A DNA stretch of 64,000 nucleotides from Pseudomonas sp. ACN8 (lineage in GTDB: Bacteria > Pseudomonadota > Gammaproteobacteria > Pseudomonadales > Pseudomonadaceae): contig NZ_MRCS01000010.1 in assembly GCF_002303925.1 (NCBI RefSeq), positions 1-64,000 of the forward strand, written 5' to 3'. The translations under genes and the position numbers were made by a program. Positions within the stretch are counted from its first letter, which is position 1. The number at the start of each line of letters is the position of its first letter. Below the pieces are notes generated by a model that did no database searches, had not been told where the DNA came from, and worked only from the letters and a program-made list of their open reading frames with translations. Below are positions 57,355 through 64,000 of this stretch, piece by piece.

Positions 57355-57370
57355 CTGTATATTCATACAG
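57355..57370 (-). promoter_or_regulatory. LexA (SOS) box of the radical SAM gene
   Basis: CTGT-ATATTCAT-ACAG matches CTGT-N8-ACAG exactly, with an AT-rich centre as in strong SOS boxes. It lies 17 bases upstream of the minus-strand start at 57338. Confidence 0.85.
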
Positions 57371-57560
57371 TATACGACCAGCGGCGAATCGACCAGTACC
57401 GCTCAGCCATTCATCTGGTGACAAGGCGTCATGAGTTACTTGTTCATCAAAGATGGGAAAACTGAGGAAACATATAGTCAGTGGTTAGATCCAATCCCCC
57501 CCCGTATATTCAGCCAGACAAGCAACACCCTCAACAGTCATCAAATAAAAGGATTTATTA

Positions 57561-57863
57561 ATGTCTTTCTTTAATCAGCGCGGCATCTTTCTGCAACTCA
57601 TGCAACCGAGTCCTTCGGAGCCCAACACACTGGTTTCGCTGCAACTGGCGCGAAAAGAGTTAAGTTGGGATGCGGCAAATAATGTTCAAATTGAAAGCCT
57701 GGTCGATTCGGAGTTTTACACTGCTGTTTCCACGGACCGTGGTAACTCGTTCAGCATCAGGGCCGTTGGCAAGGATGTCGATCTCGACGGAAAGATCGGT
57801 GCCGAGGACAAAGCCAAGTTACAGGCGCTGGCAAAGGCTTATGCCAGTATCGTCAATCCCTGA
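57561..57863 (+). CDS. Unknown small protein with EF-hand/dockerin-like loop
   Basis: This 100-residue protein has no signal peptide or membrane segment. Its C-terminal part has DVDLDGKIGAED (residues about 72-83), a canonical calcium-binding loop with acids at positions 1, 3, 5 and 12 and Gly at 6, followed by a helix AKLQALAKAYASI, as in one half of a type I dockerin or an EF hand. The N-terminal 70 residues are not recognised. AAGGA precedes the ATG by seven bases. It is followed by a second unknown gene; both look less Pseudomonas-like in codon use than their surroundings. Confidence 0.72.
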   Translation: MSFFNQRGIFLQLMQPSPSEPNTLVSLQLARKELSWDAANNVQIESLVDSEFYTAVSTDRGNSFSIRAVGKDVDLDGKIGAEDKAKLQALAKAYASIVNP

Positions 57864-57900
57864 GCCCTGACTTTCCAATCACTGGAAAAGCATGATTGCC

Positions 57901-57928
57901 GAATGCATGCGGGCTCCCGCGTGCATTC
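57901..57928 (+). other. Strong hairpin between the two unknown genes
   Basis: GAATGCATGCGGG (57901-57913) and CCCGCGTGCATTC (57916-57928) pair with one G-T wobble around a two-base loop. There is no T-run, so it may be an RNA processing or attenuation element rather than a simple terminator. Confidence 0.6.
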
Positions 57929-57950
57929 CAGACAGCCACGAGAATCAAAA

Positions 57951-58499
57951 ATGTCCAAGCCCATAAAAACCGGTGCTTATCTACAAAAAATAAAAACGCC
58001 AGAAAATGTGCAGATAGTTATCAAGCCAATAAGGGCAGACGAGCATCCAAATAAAACAATGGAGCAGTTCGCTGATGTTCTCGCAAGCGCTCCCTCCGTG
58101 ACACTCCATATAAAAAACGATAGCAAGACTTCAAAGCTCGATTTTGATCCATGGTCCGATGTCAATGTCATTCCAGGCAATAGCATCGACAAAAAGGACA
58201 TTGCCGCACTTACACAACTTGCACTCGATTTTTATCATCAACAAATAATTGCTCCAGAGGGCATAGCGTACCTTTATTGTCTTCCCGCTAAACCACCCGA
58301 GCTTCGAGTAGAAGTTGAGATTTTTGACATTGATGAAGATGATCATCAACTGTATAGCCGCGTAGTGTTCGAGACCAAGTCAGCGGATGCCGGCTTGTCT
58401 TTTGAAGGTTGGGAGCGCAACCCTCTCACTGGACAAGTGTTTGACTATGGGGTCGAACTGAACGAGATGCTCAAATCATTCATCAAACTGAAACTATAA
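57951..58499 (+). CDS. Unknown protein, AT-rich gene
   Basis: This 182-residue protein lacks a signal peptide and membrane segments. I do not recognise the fold. An acidic stretch (EIFDIDEDDHQLYSRVVFE, about residues 122-140) precedes the C-terminal third. Codons are AT-rich (many ATA, AAA, AAT, CTA, TAT), unlike the GC-rich neighbours, which suggests recent transfer. The frame is open from 57903; the ATG at 57951 has only a weak GAGA site. It forms a two-gene cassette with the EF-hand-like gene upstream. Confidence 0.7.
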   Translation: MSKPIKTGAYLQKIKTPENVQIVIKPIRADEHPNKTMEQFADVLASAPSVTLHIKNDSKTSKLDFDPWSDVNVIPGNSIDKKDIAALTQLALDFYHQQIIAPEGIAYLYCLPAKPPELRVEVEIFDIDEDDHQLYSRVVFETKSADAGLSFEGWERNPLTGQVFDYGVELNEMLKSFIKLKL

Positions 58500-58608
58500 C
58501 CTGAGCGTGGACTTCACGATTCTTTGACAGTCAGCTCACAGGCCTTTGACCGTGCATGGCTGATCCTTGCCACCCTCTTCCCGTCCCTTTCTGAACGGTC
58601 GCTCAAGC

Positions 58609-59253
58609 ATGCCTTTTCCACGTTTTTTATCTGCAATATGCCTGTCGCTGGTTGCACTCGTTAACCTGACACCGGCACTTGCTGACGACGGTGTGATGCA
58701 GCGTCCGGCAGACTGGGCTCAACCGGTCCAGAAGCAATACAACCTCTTCCAGATGTCGCCGACGCTCTATCGCAGTGCCTTGCCGGACAAGGGCGCGGTG
58801 CCGCTGCTGGAGAAACTCAAGGTGGGCACAGTGATCAACTTCCTGCCCGAAACAGACTCCAGTTGGTTGTCCACGCCAGGCATCACGCAAGTACAACTGC
58901 CTTATCGCACCAACCATGTCGATGACGCCGATGTGCTCAAGGCCTTGCGCGCCATTCAGTCTGCTGAAGCCAAAGGCCCGGTGCTGATGCACTGCAAACA
59001 CGGTTCCGACCGTACCGGCCTGATGGCAGCCATGTACCGGGTTGTCATCCAGGGCTGGACCAAGGAGGAGGCCCTGAACGAAATGACCCAGGGCGGCTTT
59101 GGTGACAGCACCCACTTCAAGGACGGCATTCGCTACATGATGCAGGCCGACGTGGAAAAACTGCGCACCGCCTTGGCCAATGGCGATTGCAGCACCAGCC
59201 CGTTCGCCGCGTGTTCAATGAAGAGCTGGTTCAAGTCCGCTCATATCGAATAA
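58609..59253 (+). CDS. Periplasmic dual-specificity tyrosine phosphatase, TpbA-like
   Basis: This 214-residue phosphatase has a signal peptide ending ALA and the Cys-X5-Arg signature MHCKHGSDRTG with C129 and R135; the general acid is probably D105 or D107 in HVDDADV. The blocks NLFQMSPTLYRSALP, MYRVVIQGW and MTQGGFGDSTHF are very like TpbA (PA3885), which dephosphorylates the periplasmic part of the diguanylate cyclase TpbB/YfiN and lowers biofilm. No tpbB lies beside it here. An ATG at 58567 is in frame but 58609 gives the proper signal peptide. Confidence 0.9.
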   Translation: MPFPRFLSAICLSLVALVNLTPALADDGVMQRPADWAQPVQKQYNLFQMSPTLYRSALPDKGAVPLLEKLKVGTVINFLPETDSSWLSTPGITQVQLPYRTNHVDDADVLKALRAIQSAEAKGPVLMHCKHGSDRTGLMAAMYRVVIQGWTKEEALNEMTQGGFGDSTHFKDGIRYMMQADVEKLRTALANGDCSTSPFAACSMKSWFKSAHIE

Positions 59254-59255
59254 AG

Positions 59256-59293
59256 AAAGCCCCCGTTGCATTGCGCAACGGGGGCTTTTTTCA
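59256..59293. terminator. Two-way terminator between the TpbA-like gene and yheV
   Basis: AAAGCCCCCGTTGC and GCAACGGGGGCTTT form a perfect stem with a 5-base loop and T-run. Converging genes lie on both sides. Confidence 0.93.
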
Positions 59294-59294
59294 C

Positions 59295-59582
59295 TCAGTG
59301 TTGTTCGTCAGGCTTTTTCTTCAGTTTCGGATTCGGGAAAAACTGGACCGCCTGAACCTTGGTGTCGGCAGGTTTGAGTGCGCTGGTGTTAACCCGCGTA
59401 CCCAACTCCTTGGGCACCGACAGCCCTTGCTCATTGAGTGTGTCGGAGTAACCGCAGGCCACGCACTCTCGGTGCGGGACCTGATCTTCGTTCCACATCA
59501 TCAACTTGTCCGGCTCGCTGCATGCAGGGCAGACCGCCCCGGCGATAAAGCGTTTTTTCGTAATCACAGGCCCCTCACTCAT
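59295..59582 (-). CDS. YheV family zinc-ribbon protein
   Basis: This 95-residue protein has a zinc ribbon with two cysteine pairs, CPAC (about 18-21) and CVAC (about 40-43). The start GPVITKKRFIAGAVCP is the family pattern. The function is unknown. The prlC stop and the yheV start overlap by 4 bases (ATGA), so YheV is co-translated with the oligopeptidase; this pairing is common in gamma-proteobacteria. Confidence 0.9.
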   Translation of the reverse strand: MSEGPVITKKRFIAGAVCPACSEPDKLMMWNEDQVPHRECVACGYSDTLNEQGLSVPKELGTRVNTSALKPADTKVQAVQFFPNPKLKKKPDEQH

Positions 59583-61630
59583 GCTGCCGCGTCCTCACTC
59601 AGGCCGCTGTGGCGCAAGAGTGCGTCAATTGATGGCTCACGACCACGGAAGTCGACGAACAGCACCATCGGCTCCTGGGAGCCGCCACGGGCCAGGATTG
59701 CTTCGCGGAACGCACGACCGGTGTCGGCGTTGAGCACGCCTTCTTCTTCGAACTTCGAGAACGCATCGGCGGACAACACTTCAGCCCATTTGTAGCTGTA
59801 GTAACCCGCGGCGTAACCGCCAGCGAAGATGTGCGCAAAGCTGTTGGGGAAACGGTTGTAGGCGGGTGGACGCATCACCGAAACCTCGTCGCGCACGCCT
59901 TCGAGCACTTGCAGCACGCTGCGGCCGTCGCCGTGGGTGGCGTGCAGTTCGAAGTCGAACAGCGAGAACTCCAGTTGGCGAACCATCATCAGGCCGGACT
60001 GGAAGTTTTTCGCCGCAAGCATTTTCCCAAGCAGGTCCTGCGGCAGCGGTTCTCCGGATTCATAGTGACCGGAAATCAGCGCCAGGCCTTCAGGCTCCCA
60101 GCACCAGTTCTCCATGAACTGGCTCGGCAGCTCGACCGCATCCCAGGCCACGCCGTTGATGCCGGACGCGCCAGCATGCTCGACGCGGGTCAGCAGGTGA
60201 TGCAGGCCGTGACCGAACTCGTGGAACAGGGTGGTGACTTCGTCGTGAGTCAGCAGCGCAGGCTTGCCGCTGTCGGCCGGGGTGAAATTGCACACCAGGT
60301 TGGCCACCGGGCTTTGCAATACACCACCAGCGGTGCGACGACGGTCGCGTGCGCCGTCCATCCACGCACCGCCACGCTTGTTGGCGCGGGCGTAGAGGTC
60401 AAAGAAGAAGCGGCCGACGTGCTGGCCGTTTTCCTTGATCTCGAACAGGCGGACATCCGGGTGCCAGGTGTCGAAACCTTTCTGCTCGGCAATCTCGATG
60501 CCGTACAGACGCTGGACGATGGCGAACAGGCCGCTGAGCACCTTGTCGATCGGGAAGTAGGCGCGCAGGGCTTCCTGGGCCACGCTGTAGCGCTGTTCAC
60601 GGAGTTTTTCGCCGTAGAAACCGCTGTCCCAGCTTTGCAGATCCGGGCAACCCTGTTCGGCGGCATAAGCCTTGAGCTGTTCCAGATCCTGGACGGCGAA
60701 CGGCTTGCTGCGCTTGGCCAGGTCGCGCAGGAAGCTCAGCACCTGATCGCTGGACTCGGCCATTTTGGTCGCCAGGCTCAGCTCGGAAAAACTGCTGAAA
60801 CCCAGCAACTTGGCCAGTTCCTGACGCAGGTCGAGGATTTCTTCCATGACCGGGCCATTGTCGTTCTGGCCGGCATTCGGCCCCTGGTCCGACGCGCGGG
60901 TGCAGTAGGCGGCGTAGACTTCTTCACGCAGTGCACGGTCCTGGGCGTAGGTCATCACCGCGTAATAGCTCGGAAATTCCAGGGTGATCAGCCAGCCGTC
61001 CAGATCCTTGGCCTGGGCCGCGGCGGCCATTTGCGCCTTGGCCGAGTCGGTCAGGCCGGCGAGGGCGGCTTCATCGGTGATGTGCTTGGTCCACGCCTGA
61101 GTGGCATCGAGCAGCTGGTTGGAGAAACGGCTGCCCAGTTCGGACAGCTTGCTCTGCACTTCGGCGTAACGCTTCTGTTCGGCTTCCGGCAGGTCGATAC
61201 CCGACAGACGGAAGTCACGCAGGGAGTGTTCCAGGATAGTTTTCTGCGCCACGTCGAAACCAGCGGCTTCCGGGCTGCAGGCCAGGGCTTCGAAAGCCTG
61301 GAACAGTTCGCGGTTCTGGCCCAATTCGGTGGAGTAGGCGCTCAAGGCTGGCAGGCAAGACTCGTAGGCTTCACGCAGTTCAGCGCTGTTGCACACGGCA
61401 TTGAGATGGCTGACCGGGCTCCAGGCAGCGCCCAGGCGGTCGTTGAGCTCGTCCATCGCCAGCACCAGGCCAGCCCACGTTGGCTGTTTGACCTGGGTCT
61501 TGAGGATCTCGGCGATAGCGGCACGGTTGTCAGCCAGGATCTGTTCAATGGCCGGTTGTACGTGTTCGGCGCGGATGGCGGAGAACGGCGGCAGGTCATA
61601 GGACTGCAAAAGAGGGTTGTTCACGCTCAC
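59579..61630 (-). CDS. prlC: Oligopeptidase A
   Basis: PrlC/OpdA (683 residues) is a cytoplasmic M3 zinc peptidase that degrades short peptides and cleaved signal peptides. The zinc site is HEFGH (H470, E471, H474) in TLFHEFGHGLHHLL, with the downstream third ligand in ELPSQFMENW. The length is normal for the family. It is divergent from the gamma-carbonic anhydrase gene and coupled to yheV. Confidence 0.96.
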   Translation of the reverse strand: MSVNNPLLQSYDLPPFSAIRAEHVQPAIEQILADNRAAIAEILKTQVKQPTWAGLVLAMDELNDRLGAAWSPVSHLNAVCNSAELREAYESCLPALSAYSTELGQNRELFQAFEALACSPEAAGFDVAQKTILEHSLRDFRLSGIDLPEAEQKRYAEVQSKLSELGSRFSNQLLDATQAWTKHITDEAALAGLTDSAKAQMAAAAQAKDLDGWLITLEFPSYYAVMTYAQDRALREEVYAAYCTRASDQGPNAGQNDNGPVMEEILDLRQELAKLLGFSSFSELSLATKMAESSDQVLSFLRDLAKRSKPFAVQDLEQLKAYAAEQGCPDLQSWDSGFYGEKLREQRYSVAQEALRAYFPIDKVLSGLFAIVQRLYGIEIAEQKGFDTWHPDVRLFEIKENGQHVGRFFFDLYARANKRGGAWMDGARDRRRTAGGVLQSPVANLVCNFTPADSGKPALLTHDEVTTLFHEFGHGLHHLLTRVEHAGASGINGVAWDAVELPSQFMENWCWEPEGLALISGHYESGEPLPQDLLGKMLAAKNFQSGLMMVRQLEFSLFDFELHATHGDGRSVLQVLEGVRDEVSVMRPPAYNRFPNSFAHIFAGGYAAGYYSYKWAEVLSADAFSKFEEEGVLNADTGRAFREAILARGGSQEPMVLFVDFRGREPSIDALLRHSGLSEDAAA

Positions 61631-61718
61631 GGTTGATACCTTGGCTGGAGAAACATGCAGCCATCTTAATTACAATCGACGTTCACCGCAGCTATCAGCA
61701 ACAGAGAGAAACCCTATC

Positions 61719-62264
61719 GTGAACCTTCGCAAGTATCAAAACCACACGCCGCTGCTGGGTAAGGGCGCTTTTGTCGACGGCTCGGCAGTGGTGATCGGCG
61801 ACGTTGAAATTGGCGAAGACAGCTCGGTCTGGCCGCTGACAGTGATCCGCGGCGACATGCACCGCATCCGCATTGGCGCGCGCACCAGCGTGCAGGATGG
61901 CTGCGTGTTGCACATCACCCACGCCGGGCCGTTCAACCCGGACGGCTATCCGTTGCTGATCGGCGATGATGTGACCATCGCCCACAAGGTCATGCTGCAT
62001 GGTTGTTCGGTAGGCAACCGGGTATTGATCGGCATGGGCAGCATCGTCATGGACGGCGCGGTGGTCGACGATGATGTGATCATCGGTGCCGGCAGCCTGG
62101 TGCCGCCGGGCAAGCATCTGCAAAGCGGCTTCCTGTATGTGGGCAGCCCGGTGAAGCAGATCCGCCCGCTGACTGACAAAGAGCGCGCCTTTTTCACCTA
62201 CAGCGCGGCGAACTACGTGAAGCTCAAGGACCTGCATCTGGCCGAAGGCTACGACCAGCTTTGA
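61719..62264 (+). CDS. Gamma-carbonic anhydrase family protein (YrdA type)
   Basis: This 182-residue protein has a left-handed beta helix made of hexapeptide repeats. Zinc-binding histidines are at about H65/H68 (VLHITHAG), H89 and H94 (IAHKVMLHGC), as in the Cam/YrdA family. Activity is not proven for many members. The frame runs open from 61617, but the GTG at 61719 with AGAGAGA upstream gives the family start NLRKYQNHTPLLG. Arginine RGDMHRIRIG completes the trimer-site residues. Confidence 0.9.
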   Translation: MNLRKYQNHTPLLGKGAFVDGSAVVIGDVEIGEDSSVWPLTVIRGDMHRIRIGARTSVQDGCVLHITHAGPFNPDGYPLLIGDDVTIAHKVMLHGCSVGNRVLIGMGSIVMDGAVVDDDVIIGAGSLVPPGKHLQSGFLYVGSPVKQIRPLTDKERAFFTYSAANYVKLKDLHLAEGYDQL

Positions 62265-62290
62265 CCCGGCCCCCTTATTCAGGATTCGAC

Positions 62291-62941
62291 ATGCATTACC
62301 AAACCGTTTTGTTCGACCTCGATGGCACCCTGACCGACCCGCGCGAGGGCATCACCCGTTCGATCCAGTTCGCCTTGGGCAAACTGGGTATCGATGAACC
62401 GGACCTGACCAAGCTCGAACACTTCATCGGCCCACCGCTGCTGCAGGCGTTCATGCAGTTCTATGGCTTCGATGAAGCCAGGGCCTGGGAGGCGGTGAAC
62501 TTCTACCGCGAGCGCTTCAAGGTCACCGGCCTCTACGAAAACCGTGTGTTCGATGGCGTCACGCCGCTGCTGGAAACACTGAGCGAACAAGGTCGGCAGC
62601 TGTACATCGCCACTTCGAAACCGTGGGTGTTCGCCCGGGAAATCGCCCGGCATTTCGACTTTGCCAAACACTTCAAAGTGATTTACGGCAGCGAACTGGA
62701 TGGAACCCGAACCAACAAGGTCGAGCTGATCGCTCACCTGATTGCGGAAGAAAACCTGGACCCGGCCAACATCTTGATGATCGGCGACCGCAAGCACGAC
62801 CTGATCGGCGCGCGTAGCAATGGCCTGGACGCGGCGGCAGTGGGTTACGGGTTCGGCAGCCATGAAGAGTTGAGTGCCGAAGCGCCGGCGTATCATTTTG
62901 AAACGCTGGCTGAGCTGCATCAGGCGTTTTTGCAGAGCTGA
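62291..62941 (+). CDS. HAD-family phosphatase (phosphoglycolate phosphatase-like)
   Basis: This 216-residue hydrolase has HAD motif I FDLDGTLTD (D9, D11), motif II in YIATSKPW, motif III lysine near RTNKVELI and motif IV MIGDRKHDLIGARSNG. The helical cap after motif I (about 15-85) puts it with the Gph/PA0065 group. The substrate is unknown. CAGGA precedes the ATG at 62291. The gap to the upstream carbonic anhydrase gene is 26 bases, so they probably form an operon. Confidence 0.9.
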   Translation: MHYQTVLFDLDGTLTDPREGITRSIQFALGKLGIDEPDLTKLEHFIGPPLLQAFMQFYGFDEARAWEAVNFYRERFKVTGLYENRVFDGVTPLLETLSEQGRQLYIATSKPWVFAREIARHFDFAKHFKVIYGSELDGTRTNKVELIAHLIAEENLDPANILMIGDRKHDLIGARSNGLDAAAVGYGFGSHEELSAEAPAYHFETLAELHQAFLQS

Positions 62942-62954
62942 TACAGCTTTACCC

Positions 62955-63045
62955 CTGTGGGAGCGAGCCTGCTCGCGAAGGCGGCTGCACATTCAAAATC
63001 AATGTGTCTGACATACCGCTATCGCGAGCAGGCTCGCTCCCACAG
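62955..63045. repeat. REPIN between the HAD gene and the Mce lipoprotein gene
   Basis: CTGTGGGAGCGAGCCTGCTCGCGA and TCGCGAGCAGGCTCGCTCCCACAG flank a spacer with CACATTCAAAATCAATGTG. It lies between convergent genes. Confidence 0.9.
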
Positions 63046-63062
63046 GTGGACTGCGTAAGTAT

Positions 63063-63686
63063 TCAAGGTCTCGGTGGCGGCGCCAATTTCTGCCCTTGCT
63101 CAACCGCCCAGTTCACCACCTGCGTGGTCAACTGATCGTTCGCCTGACCGAACCCGACCACCACCGCCGGAACCTGCACATCGCTCAAAGGCTGGCGCAC
63201 TTCAAAACGGCGGCTGGCAAGGATGCGCTGGTCATAACTGCGCACCAGCAATGCATCCAGACGCACGACCGCGCTGGCGTTCTTACCCTGATATTCAGTC
63301 TGGAACGCCAGCAGGCTGCCACCCAATTCAAGATCGGTCTGGAAAATGCTGTCATCGGTGCTCAGCAACGGCACCCGTCCGTCATGCTGGAAACCTTCCA
63401 GCAGGCGATTGCGCATTAGCACCGGCGCCGGGTCGCTCCAGCGTGAACCCTTGTAGTGGCTGATCACATCGCCCTGGGGAATCACTGCGATGTTCGGACT
63501 GTTCAACGCTTCGCTGGACTGGAATGTGCTCAGGCGCAGCGACCAGCGCTGTGGCGTGCCATGGTTGGCCGATGCGCTCTGGGCCGACGGCAATCGATAG
63601 ACCTCGAAGGGCTCGGGCTTGGGCAGGATCGAGCACGAACTGATCAGCGTGAAGCCAGCGAGGAGGGCAATCCGAATCAGCTTCAT
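63063..63686 (-). CDS. ABC-type transport auxiliary lipoprotein (PqiC/DUF330-like)
   Basis: This 207-residue lipoprotein has lipobox ISSC (C18), so it is probably outer membrane attached. The mature protein has the family pattern LSTFQSSEALNSPNIAVIPQGDVISHYKGSRWSDPAPVLMRNRLLEGF, as in PqiC and related parts of Mce lipid transporters. Its start overlaps the Mce gene stop by 4 bases (ATGA). It should link the Mce ring to the outer membrane. Confidence 0.92.
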   Translation of the reverse strand: MKLIRIALLAGFTLISSCSILPKPEPFEVYRLPSAQSASANHGTPQRWSLRLSTFQSSEALNSPNIAVIPQGDVISHYKGSRWSDPAPVLMRNRLLEGFQHDGRVPLLSTDDSIFQTDLELGGSLLAFQTEYQGKNASAVVRLDALLVRSYDQRILASRRFEVRQPLSDVQVPAVVVGFGQANDQLTTQVVNWAVEQGQKLAPPPRP

Positions 63687-64000
63687 GGCGTGAACTCCTT
63701 CGTCTTGTCACTGCCCAGCAGGTAACCACTGGGGTTGGCTTCCAGGCGTGTGGTAATGGTACGCAACGAACTCAAGGTTTCGCGCATCTCGTGCACGGCC
63801 GGGCCCAGGCCATTGAGGCCTTGCATGCCGCTGTTGAGCGAGTCCTGATTGGCGGTGATCAGTTTGTTGAGGGTGGCACTGCTCTCCTGCAGCGACTTCA
63901 TCGCCTGCTCGGCGCTGCCCAGCGCTTCCTTGCCATGCTCGTTGAGCAGCCCGTTGGCATTGCTCATCAGCGCCGTGGTCTGCTCCAGCATGGTGTTGGC
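63683..64000 (-). CDS. Mce/MlaD family substrate-binding protein, C-terminal part (truncated by window edge)
   Basis: This is the last 105 residues of a MlaD-type protein; the frame runs out of the window at the right edge. The visible part is the long helical tail (repeated polar heptads such as SATLNKLITANQDSLNSG and LSSLRTITTRLEANPSGYLLG) that forms a tube or plug beyond the Mce ring. The ending NPSGYLLGSDKTKEF is typical of the gamma-proteobacterial group with PqiC-like partners. The ring domain is outside the window. Confidence 0.88.
   Translation of the reverse strand, partial: ANTMLEQTTALMSNANGLLNEHGKEALGSAEQAMKSLQESSATLNKLITANQDSLNSGMQGLNGLGPAVHEMRETLSSLRTITTRLEANPSGYLLGSDKTKEFTP

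Noticed and set aside
59831..61636. Plus-strand open frame of 601 codons opposite prlC
   Set aside because: It is a shadow of prlC, with no family match and no start signal.

Overview
The window is about 64 kb of a Pseudomonas chromosome, most likely from the P. fluorescens group. The evidence is gene content and order: trpI divergent from trpBA, algB-kinB, dsbA-cytochrome c4-engB-ErsA-polA-thrB, znuA/zur-znuCB, metNIQ, and the coxBA-cox11-coxIII/SURF1/ctaA/cyoE/senC cluster. GC-rich codon use and seven paired REP hairpins (REPINs) of the TGTAGGAGCGAGCTTGCTCGCGAT type agree with this. There are no rRNA or tRNA genes, CRISPR arrays, insertion sequences or prophage genes.

Layout. 1-2036: end of pntB and a CoA-transferase. 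2037-6229: two small DUF1127 proteins, then three tandem DUF2388 exported proteins; the last of these is translationally coupled to a large periplasmic protein with a zincin motif and an Lnb/DUF4105 domain. 6236-9343: trpBA and trpI. 9340-14575: small stress and envelope genes (DUF883, dodecin, two DUF1161 proteins, a luciferase-like oxidoreductase, OsmC, paired lipoproteins, a lipoprotein metallopeptidase). 14557-18686: a nucleoside-gate membrane protein, gltP, a decayed gene that I think was an Ivy-type lysozyme inhibitor, and DUF1328. 19126-27705: algB-kinB, a CSS-EAL protein, a lipoprotein amidase, the diguanylate cyclase DgcH and an EEP-fold hydrolase. 27720-34948: dsbA, two cytochromes c, engB, the sRNA ErsA, polA, DUF2782 and thrB. 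35082-43800: zinc uptake with its regulator, a lipoprotein, katE and metNIQ. 43968-52547: a caa3-type cytochrome oxidase with its heme A and copper assembly genes. 52917-58499: a small unknown protein, SulP transporter plus beta-carbonic anhydrase, an SOS-controlled radical SAM gene, and an AT-richer pair of unknown genes. 58609-64000: a TpbA-like phosphatase, YheV, prlC, gamma-carbonic anhydrase, a HAD phosphatase and the end of a Mce-type lipid transport operon.

How the genes fit together. Most of the window is core metabolism and respiration. A recurrent theme is envelope stress and biofilm control. AlgB/KinB, ErsA with an AlgU (sigma-22) type promoter, dsbA and osmC with sigma-22-like promoters, DgcH, the CSS-EAL phosphodiesterase and the TpbA-like phosphatase all lie here. 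The least explained parts are the DUF2388/Lnb cassette, the AT-rich two-gene cassette at 57561-58499 with an EF-hand/dockerin-like loop, a possible unannotated transcript ending at an orphan terminator near 17540, and the pseudogene at 17830-18161. All coordinates and motif calls come from reading the sequence; family names are from recognition, not database searches.
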